A DNA stretch of 64,000 nt, taken from NCBI RefSeq assembly GCF_000237085.1, contig NC_016627.1, forward strand, positions 4,216,118 through 4,280,117, given 5' to 3'. Position 1 is the first letter of the stretch; the number at the start of each line of letters is the position of its first letter. Below, in pieces: positions 8,930 through 15,815 of the stretch. The translations under genes were made by a program, and so were the position numbers. The stretch is from Acetivibrio clariflavus DSM 19732. Its GTDB lineage: Bacteria; Bacillota; Clostridia; Acetivibrionales; Acetivibrionaceae. The notes below the pieces were generated by a model. That model worked only from the letters and a program-made list of their open reading frames with translations. It did no database searches and was not told the DNA's origin.

Positions 8930-9784
8930 TTAGGTAGTTTTTCTTTTCTTCCAGTCATTAAGAGCTTTTCTCGCTTCGGATATGGTATTGGCATTCTCCG
9001 AAAATTCAAAGTCATCCTTTTCCTTTAGTATCTCCATCAAATGTCCGATTCGTGGAAGTCTTAAGTTTACACTCCTTATTTCATCCCTATGAGCGAATAC
9101 TTCTTTAGGAGTACCTTCCAGCACAATCCTGCCCTGATCCATCACATAGGCATAATCACAGTAAAGCGGTACTATGTCAATATCATGGGTTGAAATAACC
9201 ACAGATAATCCTAAATCCTTTTGTATTTTCCGAAGAAGTTTCATAATTTCACTAACTCCCATGGGATCAAGTCCTGCCGTAGGCTCATCAAGCACCAGCA
9301 CTTCGGGCTCCATAGCCAGTACTCCGGCAATGGCTACACGCTTTTTCTGTCCGAAACTGAGACAGTGGGTTGGCTTATCCTTAAGGTGTGATATACCAAT
9401 CCTGTCCATTGCAGCATTTACTCTCTTGCGGACTTCTTCTTCAGGCAGCTTCATATTTATTGGACCAAAGGAGATATCCTGAAGTACACTTGCCGAAAAC
9501 AACTGGCTATCCGGGTCTTGAAACACAATACCCACAGATTTGCGAAGGTCTCTAAGGCCCTTTCGGGAATAGTCCAGCTGAAGTCCCTTAAACAGCACCT
9601 TACCGGCCGTTGGTTTGAGTGTTCCGTTTAGAGAAAGAAACAGTGTTGATTTTCCCGCTCCATTTCCACCCAGTACGGCAGTTGTCATTCCTTGTTTTAT
9701 ATCAAGTGTCACTCCCTTTAAAGCATGTGTTCCATCAGTATATGTGTAATGAAGGTCCTTTACCTCCAGGATGTTCTCTATCAT
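8930..9784 (-). CDS. cbiO: Energy-coupling factor cobalt transporter ATPase
   Basis: 284 residues. ABC ATPase with Walker A GGNGAGKST near residue 40, Q-loop FQDPDSQLFS, signature LSFGQKKRVA and Walker B VLVLDEPTAGLD. It powers cobalt import by the CbiMNQO complex at the membrane. Start at 9784 is supported by GGAGGAG. It sits 12 bp downstream of cbiQ. The C-terminal extension after the ATPase core is normal for this group. Confidence 0.95.
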   Translation of the reverse strand: MIENILEVKDLHYTYTDGTHALKGVTLDIKQGMTTAVLGGNGAGKSTLFLSLNGTLKPTAGKVLFKGLQLDYSRKGLRDLRKSVGIVFQDPDSQLFSASVLQDISFGPINMKLPEEEVRKRVNAAMDRIGISHLKDKPTHCLSFGQKKRVAIAGVLAMEPEVLVLDEPTAGLDPMGVSEIMKLLRKIQKDLGLSVVISTHDIDIVPLYCDYAYVMDQGRIVLEGTPKEVFAHRDEIRSVNLRLPRIGHLMEILKEKDDFEFSENANTISEARKALNDWKKRKTT

Positions 9785-9796
9785 GAATAACTCCTC

Positions 9797-10573
9797 CTAT
9801 ACTTGCTTTAAAGCTATTGAAGATAAAACAAGTATGACGTTGATGGTTACTGCCAGGACATATCCTTTCCAATGCTTTTCATAGGTTTCTTCAAGTACAT
9901 TGAGCTCTCCCTCGTATCCTCTTGCCTCCAGTGCAGTGTATAGTTCATCCGAACGCTTGTATGATTTTATGAAGAGCATGGAAATCAATGAGCCTAAAGA
10001 GCGATATCCGGCAGTCAGGCTTGAATAGCCCATACGGCAATTCTGTGCATTATAGATGGTATCTGCAGTTTCCAGCAATACAAATATAAACCTGTATACA
10101 AGCCCCATAAGCTCCACTAAAAGCTTTGGCATCCGAAGTCTCCGTAGTGCCGCCAGCAAATCCACCATAGGGGTACTAAGGGACAGAAAATAAAGGCATG
10201 AGACAGCTCCCAGTGCTTTGAAAAACAGCTTAATCGCCTCTTGCAGCCCTTCATTTGAGACACCTATCCATGTTCCTGCAACAGGAATTGCTGCCAGCAG
10301 GCTTTCTGGTTGCTCGGATATATTCACTGCAACGGTAGACACCCCTATTATCAAAAAAGAAACAGGCAATAACAGTAGTTTTATAAAAAAACGGAGGAGA
10401 GTCCCACCTCTTGAGACGGTCATGCCCCCCATAATAAAAATCACTGCAACCGATATTATCAAGTTATCTGCCCATAGACATACAGCCAGCGTCAGCAAGG
10501 CAAATGTAACCTTTTGCAAGGGGTCTGTATGTTTAAGCTTTGAGCTGTAAGCATATTTATCTATAGAAATCAT
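9797..10573 (-). CDS. cbiQ: Energy-coupling factor cobalt transporter transmembrane protein
   Basis: 258 residues with several hydrophobic segments (about residues 22-60, 100-130 and at the C terminus) and the coupling-helix segment ALEARGYEGE, which contacts the ATPase in ECF transporters. It is the T component that links CbiO to the CbiM/CbiN substrate unit. Its ATG overlaps the cbiN stop (ATGA). Length is typical. Confidence 0.93.
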   Translation of the reverse strand: MISIDKYAYSSKLKHTDPLQKVTFALLTLAVCLWADNLIISVAVIFIMGGMTVSRGGTLLRFFIKLLLLPVSFLIIGVSTVAVNISEQPESLLAAIPVAGTWIGVSNEGLQEAIKLFFKALGAVSCLYFLSLSTPMVDLLAALRRLRMPKLLVELMGLVYRFIFVLLETADTIYNAQNCRMGYSSLTAGYRSLGSLISMLFIKSYKRSDELYTALEARGYEGELNVLEETYEKHWKGYVLAVTINVILVLSSIALKQV

Positions 10574-10896
10574 GCGCTCTTCTCATCTTCTTTCTTTCTG
10601 CGGCCTTTCAAATAACCTAATCCATACCCGATTATGCCGGCGCCGATAGCAGCTTGCAATGCAAAAAGCAAGCTCTCAATCTCTCCGCTTTTCGGTTCAA
10701 AAATGGGTGAGAACCAAGGTTCATAATCTGCATTTATTTCTGCTATTGCCTCCTCCGCTTGCCCATCTGCTCCACCAAACTCAGCATCTTTAGCAATAAA
10801 CAACGGAATAATTGCTAAAGCTATAATAATAAGAATCAACAGCAGGTTAACAGAAAGATTATTTTTTTTTGTTTGCCTTATCGCTTCAGTTTGCAT
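10570..10896 (-). CDS. cbiN: Cobalt transport accessory protein CbiN
   Basis: 108 residues with two membrane spans (about residues 14-36 and 78-97) flanking an acidic external loop with GGADGQAEEAI and YEPWFSPIF, the CbiN hallmark. It helps CbiM bind cobalt. It lies between cbiM and cbiQ, and its ribosome site is the GGGGG at the cbiM stop. The lysine- and arginine-rich tail is unremarkable. Confidence 0.92.
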   Translation of the reverse strand: MQTEAIRQTKKNNLSVNLLLILIIIALAIIPLFIAKDAEFGGADGQAEEAIAEINADYEPWFSPIFEPKSGEIESLLFALQAAIGAGIIGYGLGYLKGRRKKEDEKSA

Positions 10897-10898
10897 GA

Positions 10899-11639
10899 TT
10901 AAGCCCCCTTTTGTAATAGATTTAAGCTCTTCAATTCATCTTTGCCATAAGCAGCTATTGCATTAAATATTAATACTGTAAGTATACCTTCACTGATTGC
11001 AAGAGGAATCTGTGTCACTGCAAAAATACCCATAAACTTAGCCAGTGATGCAGCAAAACCACCTACTTCAGCTGGAAAAGCTAGTGCAAGCTGCACTGAT
11101 GTCACCATATACGTCAACAGATCACCCAGTGCTGCCGCTAAAAACACTTCCAGCCATTGAGGTCCTTTCGCTTTCTTTACCAGCTTGTACGTTGCAAATG
11201 CAACAATAGGTCCTACAACTGCCATTGAAAAGGTATTTGCGCCAAGCGTTGTTAGTCCGCCATGAGCTAAAAGTATAGCCTGAAACAAAAGCACTATCAG
11301 ACCCAGTACTGACATAGCTGTTGGGCCAAAAAGGATAGTTCCCAATCCCAATCCTGTTGGATGTGAACAGCTTCCTGTAACAGAAGGTATTTTGAGTGCG
11401 GAAAGTACAAATGCAAATGCACCTGCCATTGCAAGATATATTTTTAATCGCGGATTTTCTCGTACAGTTTTATTTATTGAAAATAGTCCTATAACTATAA
11501 ATGGTACGCACAATACTCCCCATGAGATTGCCCAGACCGGAGGTAAGAATCCTTCCATGATATGCATAGCTGAAGCCATTGTTGGCATCAGTATTACCAT
11601 AAGTCCAAGACCCAAAGCCAATTGTAATTTTTTGGACAT
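10899..11639 (-). CDS. cbiM: Cobalt-binding ECF substrate component
   Basis: 246 residues from the ATG at 11639, which has AGGAG eight bases upstream; a GTG at 11648 is too close to that site. After a cleavable leader the mature protein would start [10 protein letters not shown], the metal-binding N terminus that defines CbiM; the histidine at its second position is the cobalt ligand in the family. Several membrane spans follow, including the conserved [17 protein letters not shown] loop. It is the first gene after the riboswitch, as expected for a B12-repressed cobalt importer. Confidence 0.94.
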   Translation of the reverse strand: MSKKLQLALGLGLMVILMPTMASAMHIMEGFLPPVWAISWGVLCVPFIVIGLFSINKTVRENPRLKIYLAMAGAFAFVLSALKIPSVTGSCSHPTGLGLGTILFGPTAMSVLGLIVLLFQAILLAHGGLTTLGANTFSMAVVGPIVAFATYKLVKKAKGPQWLEVFLAAALGDLLTYMVTSVQLALAFPAEVGGFAASLAKFMGIFAVTQIPLAISEGILTVLIFNAIAAYGKDELKSLNLLQKGA

Positions 11640-11674
11640 AATACTCACTCCTCATACAAATATTATTTTACAAA

Positions 11675-11707
11675 CAAAAAACCTCTCAACATAAATAGTC
11701 AAGAGGT
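11675..11707 (-). terminator. Intrinsic terminator of the cobalamin riboswitch
   Basis: On the minus strand a 10-bp stem (ACCTCTTGAC pairing with GTTGAGAGGT through one G-U) with a 7-nt loop is followed by a run of T. It lies between the riboswitch core and cbiM, exactly where an expression platform is expected. With B12 bound it would stop transcription before cbiM. Confidence 0.85.
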
Positions 11708-11779
11708 CATGCATACCCGGAATAATACTGTGCAGACATACACAACACCCCCTATCGCTCGTAGAGTAAATGGTGTTAA

Positions 11780-11935
11780 AAATGCAGGCAGGTCTTCTGG
11801 CTCAAGCATCATCATTCTCCAAACCTTCCCAGTTTCCCAGTGGTATCTATGGAGAACTCCACTTTTACAGCGGCGTGACCGCGCGGGATTTTCACCCGTC
11901 TTCCCTTTTCACTGATTCACACATTTTCTAGTAAT
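11780..11935 (-). promoter_or_regulatory. Cobalamin (AdoCbl) riboswitch
   Basis: Minus strand. Conserved elements occur in the right order: GACGGGTGAAAATCCCGC, GCGGTCACGCCGCTGTAA, the B12 box CCACTGGGAAACTGGGAAGG and the closing GAGCCAGAAGACCTGCCTGC. This is the class I cobalamin riboswitch layout. It lies upstream of cbiM, with a terminator about 75 bases downstream, so the whole transport and synthesis operon should be repressed by adenosylcobalamin. Confidence 0.96.
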
Positions 11936-12037
11936 GCATAACCAGCACCTGATTTTATATTAAATTATTAATATGTTATATCATTATTCAGATTATTTCA
12001 ATGGATTATTTCATGTTTTATAAGATAATTTTGTCCA
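11936..12037. other. AT-rich spacer between the cobalamin operon and the prophage remnant
   Basis: No gene. It should contain the cobalamin operon promoter; a TTGAAA with TAACAT 17 bases later on the minus strand is possible but weak. The right edge coincides with the start of the phage-like module at 12038 and marks the boundary between core genome and accessory DNA. Confidence 0.4.
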
Positions 12038-12117
12038 GTTTGAAACTGCGATTTTTCGCGCGTGACCCCCCGCCCGTTGCACAAAACTACTCCGCCAGAG
12101 ATTTTGACCCCCCTACC
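12038..12117. repeat. 80-bp module also present at the end of both IS21 copies
   Basis: Starts GTTTGAAACTGCGATTTTTC and is identical for about 40 bases to 27066 and 46005, then diverges for ~20 bases and matches again around AGAGATTTNGACCCCCCTACC. Here it overlaps the HNH stop codon and no transposase is adjacent. It is either the source of the IS end or a solo end left by it. Confidence 0.75.
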
Positions 12118-12472
12118 GTCTTGCCCATCGTTCTCCTTCGCGAGCAGTGAGCGATGAGTGACATTGTTTGCACAGGCTCATAAGGTTATTGTCTGCATTG
12201 GTTCCGCCTTTGGATAAAGGGATAATATGATGTACCTCTTCGGCTGGTGTAAGCCTTCCGTACTTTTGGCACTCCTCGCAAAGCGGATGCTCTGAGATAT
12301 ATCTGTTCCTGATGCGTTTCCATCTCCGGCCATAGCGTTTTCTTGTTTGGGGATCTCGTTCGTATTTGTTGTAATAAGCATCCACTTGCCTTTGATGCAT
12401 GTCACAGTACCTTCCGTCCGTCAGTTCAGGACAGCCAGGAAAGGAGCAAGTCCTTTTTGGTTTTCTTGGCAT
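12113..12472 (-). CDS. HNH endonuclease (prophage type)
   Basis: 119 residues. A CxxxC-type N-terminal zinc knuckle (CSFPGCPELTDGRYCDMH) precedes an HNH core: LCEECQKYG, EEVHHIIPLSKGG and NLMSLCKQCHSSLT, with the catalytic His pair in VHHIIP. Such small HNH enzymes sit next to terminase genes in tailed phages and help cut concatemers. Here the terminase and all structural genes are absent and the cobalamin riboswitch follows, so the prophage is truncated at this point. The start is fixed by GGAGGTGGCCAG before the ATG. It has its own promoter and terminator-containing leader. Confidence 0.9.
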   Translation of the reverse strand: MPRKPKRTCSFPGCPELTDGRYCDMHQRQVDAYYNKYERDPQTRKRYGRRWKRIRNRYISEHPLCEECQKYGRLTPAEEVHHIIPLSKGGTNADNNLMSLCKQCHSSLTAREGERWARR

Positions 12473-12495
12473 CTGGCCACCTCCTTTACACGTAT

Positions 12496-12530
12496 AAAAA
12501 AGCCCTCACAGGTTCATCCCATGAAGGCTT
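12496..12530 (-). terminator. Intrinsic terminator in the HNH leader
   Basis: Minus-strand stem formed by AAGCCTTCATGGG and CTGTGAGGGCTT with a TTTTTT tail. It lies after a promoter at 12553-12581 and before the HNH ribosome site, so it acts as a leader attenuator or ends the upstream transcript. Confidence 0.75.
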
Positions 12531-12552
12531 ATCCATAACTTTTCACAATACC

Positions 12553-12581
12553 ATTATATTTGGTTTTTTACTGAATTTCAT
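12553..12581 (-). promoter_or_regulatory. Promoter of the HNH gene
   Basis: Minus strand: -35 ATGAAA (12576-12581), 17-bp spacer, -10 TATAAT (12553-12558). The arrangement and the surrounding bases repeat at 12914-12942, which supports a real promoter module. Confidence 0.65.
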
Positions 12582-12605
12582 CTCATAAAAATCTCATCTG
12601 GAATA

Positions 12606-12836
12606 CTAAACAGAACATTTACTTTTTGCCCATGGCATCTTACCGTTATAATACTTATCGGAGATATACCGCTGCATATCGGGTGGTAAAGCTGCAAGCA
12701 AAAGATAAGCCTTTTTTCTATCTTCCTCTAACTCTTGGGTGCTTTTATAGAAGGAACATTTATCTTGCTGACACTTGTGTACAGTCAGGATATTGCAGCC
12801 ATTCCTTCCGTTACTGCCAAAACAATTATCGTACAT
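12606..12836 (-). CDS. Small cysteine-rich protein, function unknown
   Basis: 76 residues with five cysteines in the first 30 residues (CFGSNGRNGCNILTVHKC, then CQQDKC) and a charged C-terminal half. The cysteine spacing suggests a small metal-binding knuckle; I do not recognise a named family. It has a clear ribosome site (AGGAGTGAGG) and its own promoter at 12914-12942 with an intrinsic terminator between. It lies between a TA pair and the HNH gene in the prophage remnant. Confidence 0.6.
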   Translation of the reverse strand: MYDNCFGSNGRNGCNILTVHKCQQDKCSFYKSTQELEEDRKKAYLLLAALPPDMQRYISDKYYNGKMPWAKSKCSV

Positions 12837-12862
12837 CTTTCCTCACTCCTGTTTTATTGCAT

Positions 12863-12882
12863 AAAAAAGCCCCGAAGGGCTT
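12863..12882 (-). terminator. Intrinsic terminator in the leader of the Cys-rich gene
   Basis: Minus strand: AAGCCC, TTCG tetraloop, GGGCTT and a T run, a textbook Rho-independent terminator. It stands between a TATAAT promoter and the ribosome site of the gene at 12836, and would also end read-through from the toxin-antitoxin pair. Confidence 0.88.
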
Positions 12883-12913
12883 ATGCGTTTTAATGTCATT
12901 TTTTCACGATATC

Positions 12914-12952
12914 ATTATATATGGGATACCTGTGTTTTTCATCTCATGAAAA
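12914..12952 (-). promoter_or_regulatory. Promoter with palindromic operator upstream of the Cys-rich gene
   Basis: Minus strand: -35 ATGAAA (12937-12942), 17-bp spacer, -10 TATAAT (12914-12919). The -35 is one arm of a 17-bp perfect palindrome, TTTTCAT-GAG-ATGAAAA (12936-12952), which looks like a repressor or activator site. The HNH promoter carries a degenerate version of the same palindrome. Confidence 0.68.
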
Positions 12953-12978
12953 TCTCACCTTAAAGGAAGCTAAAAATA

Positions 12979-13977
12979 TCAGTTTATTTGTTCAAAGATA
13001 GCTTTCGAATATACTTCTATATCTCCAGGAGTGAGCATGTTGAATTTTTCTTTCACAGCGACAAAATATTCCCCGATCAACTCTTTGGGTATTACACGAT
13101 TAGAATGCGCATCCACCGGCAAACCGTCTCTAGTATGCCGCCATGGTTTCTCCAGATGCGTAAACTTTTCTAGTATTTTTCCACTATAGCAGCAGAAGTT
13201 CTTAATAACGCTATCCAATATCGCTTTTTCAGCAGTTGTAAAAACTGATTCATCGAAAGCTTCAACGCTCTCAATTGGGTCAAACCGATAAGATGAATAC
13301 CTGTTATATACATCTCTGTAAACCGGTCCATGAACCCATGCCTCACAGTCTTCTTCAAAAAGAAACCGTCCTTCAAAAGCGTAATAAAAGCCCTGGACAT
13401 AATATAGTGCCTTTTGTAAAGCTAAAGGAGTTATGTCCTCGCACTTATAAAGCAGATATTGGATAATTGAGTCCAGCTTTGAACCCGTTTTGTTTTCTTC
13501 CCCAAGCAGTTCCTGTACCTTCCGCTTACTTTTTTCATATGCCTGCAGAGATTTTAAATTGTCCTTATTTTTCTCCAGCAATTCTTTATAATATGCTGGA
13601 TCATCATAAATCTTTTGAAGAATATCTGAATACTGTTTTGTAGGCATATCACCTTCACAATATCTCGAAAAAGTCATTTCTCCCCAACCTAAAAGCAATG
13701 ATAGGGGACGTTTGCCAATATTGTATTTCTGAGGTATTTCTAATATCTTCTCCAGCGAAATAATGCCGTTTTTTTGACGGTACGTGTCATACAAAGCCTT
13801 TAGATTTTCGTCCTCTATATCCGCTACATAGACTTCGCTCCCACATTCCGTACAAACAGCCTTCTTTCCAGTATACTCATATTCTTCGCCTTTAAGTTTA
13901 CCCTTAATTGTTGCTGTTTCTACCATGTATTCGACATCTCTTCTGCATTCCTCGCAAAATGTCTTATTCCTATTCAT
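12979..13977 (-). CDS. Panacea-domain antitoxin with MqsA-like zinc finger and HTH
   Basis: 332 residues from the ATG at 13977 (GGAGG seven bases upstream). Three parts: an N-terminal zinc finger with C8-x2-C11 and C42-x2-C45 as in YgiT/MqsA; a helix-turn-helix around residues 60-115 (GWGEMTFSRYCEGDMPTK is the type seen in MqsA-like regulators); and a Panacea/SocA (DUF4065) domain from about residue 165, with LALQKALYYVQG, CEAWVHGPVYRDVY and PWRHTR. Panacea proteins are known antitoxins of many unrelated toxins. It lies 39 bp downstream of a 136-residue protein that is the likely toxin. The family call is firm; the antitoxin role is from context. Confidence 0.85.
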   Translation of the reverse strand: MNRNKTFCEECRRDVEYMVETATIKGKLKGEEYEYTGKKAVCTECGSEVYVADIEDENLKALYDTYRQKNGIISLEKILEIPQKYNIGKRPLSLLLGWGEMTFSRYCEGDMPTKQYSDILQKIYDDPAYYKELLEKNKDNLKSLQAYEKSKRKVQELLGEENKTGSKLDSIIQYLLYKCEDITPLALQKALYYVQGFYYAFEGRFLFEEDCEAWVHGPVYRDVYNRYSSYRFDPIESVEAFDESVFTTAEKAILDSVIKNFCCYSGKILEKFTHLEKPWRHTRDGLPVDAHSNRVIPKELIGEYFVAVKEKFNMLTPGDIEVYSKAIFEQIN

Positions 13978-14016
13978 AAGGCGGCCTCCTTTCAAACTCT
14001 CTAATTTTCTGATTGA

Positions 14017-14427
14017 TCATCGGAAAAGATAATCAATCGGCTTGTTTCGCTTATGAAACGATATAACAACCACTCGTTTTCCACTTTCACTATCAATTAG
14101 ATTAAATTTCGTATATATATCAACTATCTCCTCAATGCCATCAAAGTTAAATAACGTAACCTGGGGACAAAATACATATAAAACCTCATGTTCAAATCCT
14201 ACTTTCGTATTTTGCAATGAATGGCAAAAATCTTCTGTTTTTATTTTCAGTAAAATCTCCTTTTGCCTTCTGCTGTTTAGATTATATTCATTTATAAAAT
14301 CTATGTTTTCTTGCCTATTCTCATTTTTTGATATAATGAATCTGCCCTCTCTAATACAGTCATGTATCATTGCCAAAATCTCATTAATCTGTTCCCAGGT
14401 ATAATTCTGATTATAGTGCTGATTCAT
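14017..14427 (-). CDS. Putative toxin partner of the Panacea antitoxin
   Basis: 136 residues from the ATG at 14427, which has GAGGT six bases upstream; an ATG at 14451 lacks a ribosome site. I do not recognise a domain by motif. The N terminus carries a helix (WEQINEILAMIHDCIREG) and the C-terminal half is beta-rich and ends RVVVISFHKRNKPIDYLF, resembling RelE/MqsR-like small interferases in outline only. Position directly upstream of the Panacea gene, small size and a shared promoter region suggest a toxin. This is inference. Confidence 0.55.
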   Translation of the reverse strand: MNQHYNQNYTWEQINEILAMIHDCIREGRFIISKNENRQENIDFINEYNLNSRRQKEILLKIKTEDFCHSLQNTKVGFEHEVLYVFCPQVTLFNFDGIEEIVDIYTKFNLIDSESGKRVVVISFHKRNKPIDYLFR

Positions 14428-14599
14428 TGCATTACCTCTTTTGTGATACAATGATACTATATTATATGCCTTTTGTCAAGATTTATGCATCAATTAGTGC
14501 ATTTTTTATTTTGTTGATTTTTACATTAAGATATGTATACTAAAGATAACAGTTCCTACGAGCTTATATTAGGCGCAATACAGTAGGCCATTAAAAATA

Positions 14600-14631
14600 C
14601 CCACTTAGGTAGTTCGTTCTATCTAAGTGGG
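14600..14631. terminator. Bidirectional terminator-like hairpin
   Basis: CCCACTTAGGTAG and CTATCTAAGTGGG form a 13-bp stem with one mismatch and a 6-nt loop. It separates the toxin-antitoxin promoter from the downstream end of the sigma-like gene (14666). There is no long T run, so strength is uncertain. Confidence 0.55.
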
Positions 14632-14665
14632 TTCCTATTTAACATGCAGCTAATGTTATCTTAAA

Positions 14666-15121
14666 CTACTTCCCGTATAAAAGCAGTGCCAGATGATTAA
14701 GCGCCTTGTCCTTCCTGCGGTACACCTGTGCTCTTTCAAGAAACAGCTTCTCTCCGATGTTTGCTACAGCTTCTGTCTTGCTCACATCATTAACGAAAAA
14801 TTCTGTCAGTATAAACTGTTCTTCCTCCGACAGGGCTTCCCAAGCAGGCTTGAACCACTCCATATATTCTAATGCCCGTCTGTAACGTTCTTTCAACACA
14901 TCAATCTCGTCAAGGCAAGCAGCAAGGCGTTCTTCACCGCTTTTGGGATTGTGTTTGCCCGGAACTCCGGTAATCTTTGCACTGTGAGGGCTTGTCATAC
15001 GGGTTTCAACTTCATATATATCCTCATCACTGTGTTCGATAATGTACTGCATGCTGTTATAATCTTTCAAAGCTTCAACAGCAGCCGCTTTTTTATCTAA
15101 ATACTGCCATGCAATCAGCAT
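14666..15121 (-). CDS. Prophage sigma-factor-like late transcription regulator
   Basis: 151 residues from the ATG at 15121 (GGAGGT six bases upstream). The protein has an acidic middle part (ERLAACLDEIDVLKERYRRA) and a C-terminal half resembling sigma region 4: AWEALSEEEQFILTEFF, then a helix-turn-helix (ERAQVYRRKDKALNHLALLL). Proteins like this occur between replication and packaging genes in clostridial prophages and are thought to control late genes, as RinA/ArpU do. It follows the VRR-NUC gene in the normal phage order. The exact family name is not certain. Confidence 0.7.
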   Translation of the reverse strand: MLIAWQYLDKKAAAVEALKDYNSMQYIIEHSDEDIYEVETRMTSPHSAKITGVPGKHNPKSGEERLAACLDEIDVLKERYRRALEYMEWFKPAWEALSEEEQFILTEFFVNDVSKTEAVANIGEKLFLERAQVYRRKDKALNHLALLLYGK

Positions 15122-15228
15122 ATCGCACCTCCAAAAAATCAAGATAAAAAACCTTGATCTTTGAAGCAGTGTGCTTTTTTGCGTTGCTTTGCAGTGCTTT
15201 ATTTCCTTGTTCGTTATGTCTTCGTTCT

Positions 15229-15516
15229 TTATAGAAGGCCATGCTTTTCCAGAATAGCCTTCACCTCATCTACCGAATGGACAACCGCTGCCACTCCTCC
15301 GGCATTGAGGATTTTCCTTATAGTTGCTTCCTGCAGTTTTGTTGTCTTTCCCGATGGGGTTTTTATTTCAAAAGCTATAAACCGCCCATTTACACAGGCA
15401 ATAATGTCTGGTATCCCCGCTGTCCCGTACATACCACCATGTTCCTTCCAACAGAAACACCCCGGTACTGTCTTTAAGTACCGCAGTACTTTAGTCACAA
15501 TACTTCTTTCAGACAT
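15229..15516 (-). CDS. VRR-NUC domain nuclease
   Basis: 95 residues, all one VRR-NUC domain of the PD-(D/E)xK group: GGMYGTAGIPDIIACVNG supplies the acidic residue, FEIKTPSGK the E-x-K, followed by QEATIRKILNAGGVAAVV. Such stand-alone nucleases lie in phage replication modules and are thought to act on branched DNA. The start has GGAGG upstream. It lies across the iteron array from the primase gene. Confidence 0.88.
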   Translation of the reverse strand: MSERSIVTKVLRYLKTVPGCFCWKEHGGMYGTAGIPDIIACVNGRFIAFEIKTPSGKTTKLQEATIRKILNAGGVAAVVHSVDEVKAILEKHGLL

Positions 15517-15537
15517 AACCGCTCATCCTCCAAAAAT

Positions 15538-15805
15538 GTTACCTTTTTCCCTCTTATAACCTCGTAACGTCCAAAAAAGACATCTCATAAATCAGCTTCC
15601 CAAGCGCTTTTCAGGATTTTGTTACCTTGTTACCTCTTTTTGGGGTAGGTGTATACACAAATATTTTTATTTTTATATTTTTTAGTCTTAAAAAAGCAAT
15701 GGTACTTTCGCGCGTATATATAAAGTTTAGGTAACAAAGGTAACATCGGTAACAAGTGGCTATTCACCAGCGTTTCGGGCGTTACCTTTTTGTTACCTTG
15801 TTACC
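15538..15805. repeat. Iteron-like array of nine GTTACC/GGTAAC motifs (candidate replication origin)
   Basis: Exact hexamers occur at 15538, 15621, 15629 (GTTACC), 15730, 15739, 15748 (GGTAAC, inverted) and 15781, 15792, 15800 (GTTACC). Within the clusters they are 8-11 bp apart, about one helical turn. Between the first and second clusters lies a very AT-rich tract (about 15655-15710) that could melt. The array lies immediately downstream of the primase-helicase gene, the usual place of a phage or plasmid origin. Confidence 0.7.
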
Positions 15806-15815
15806 TTTTTCAATA

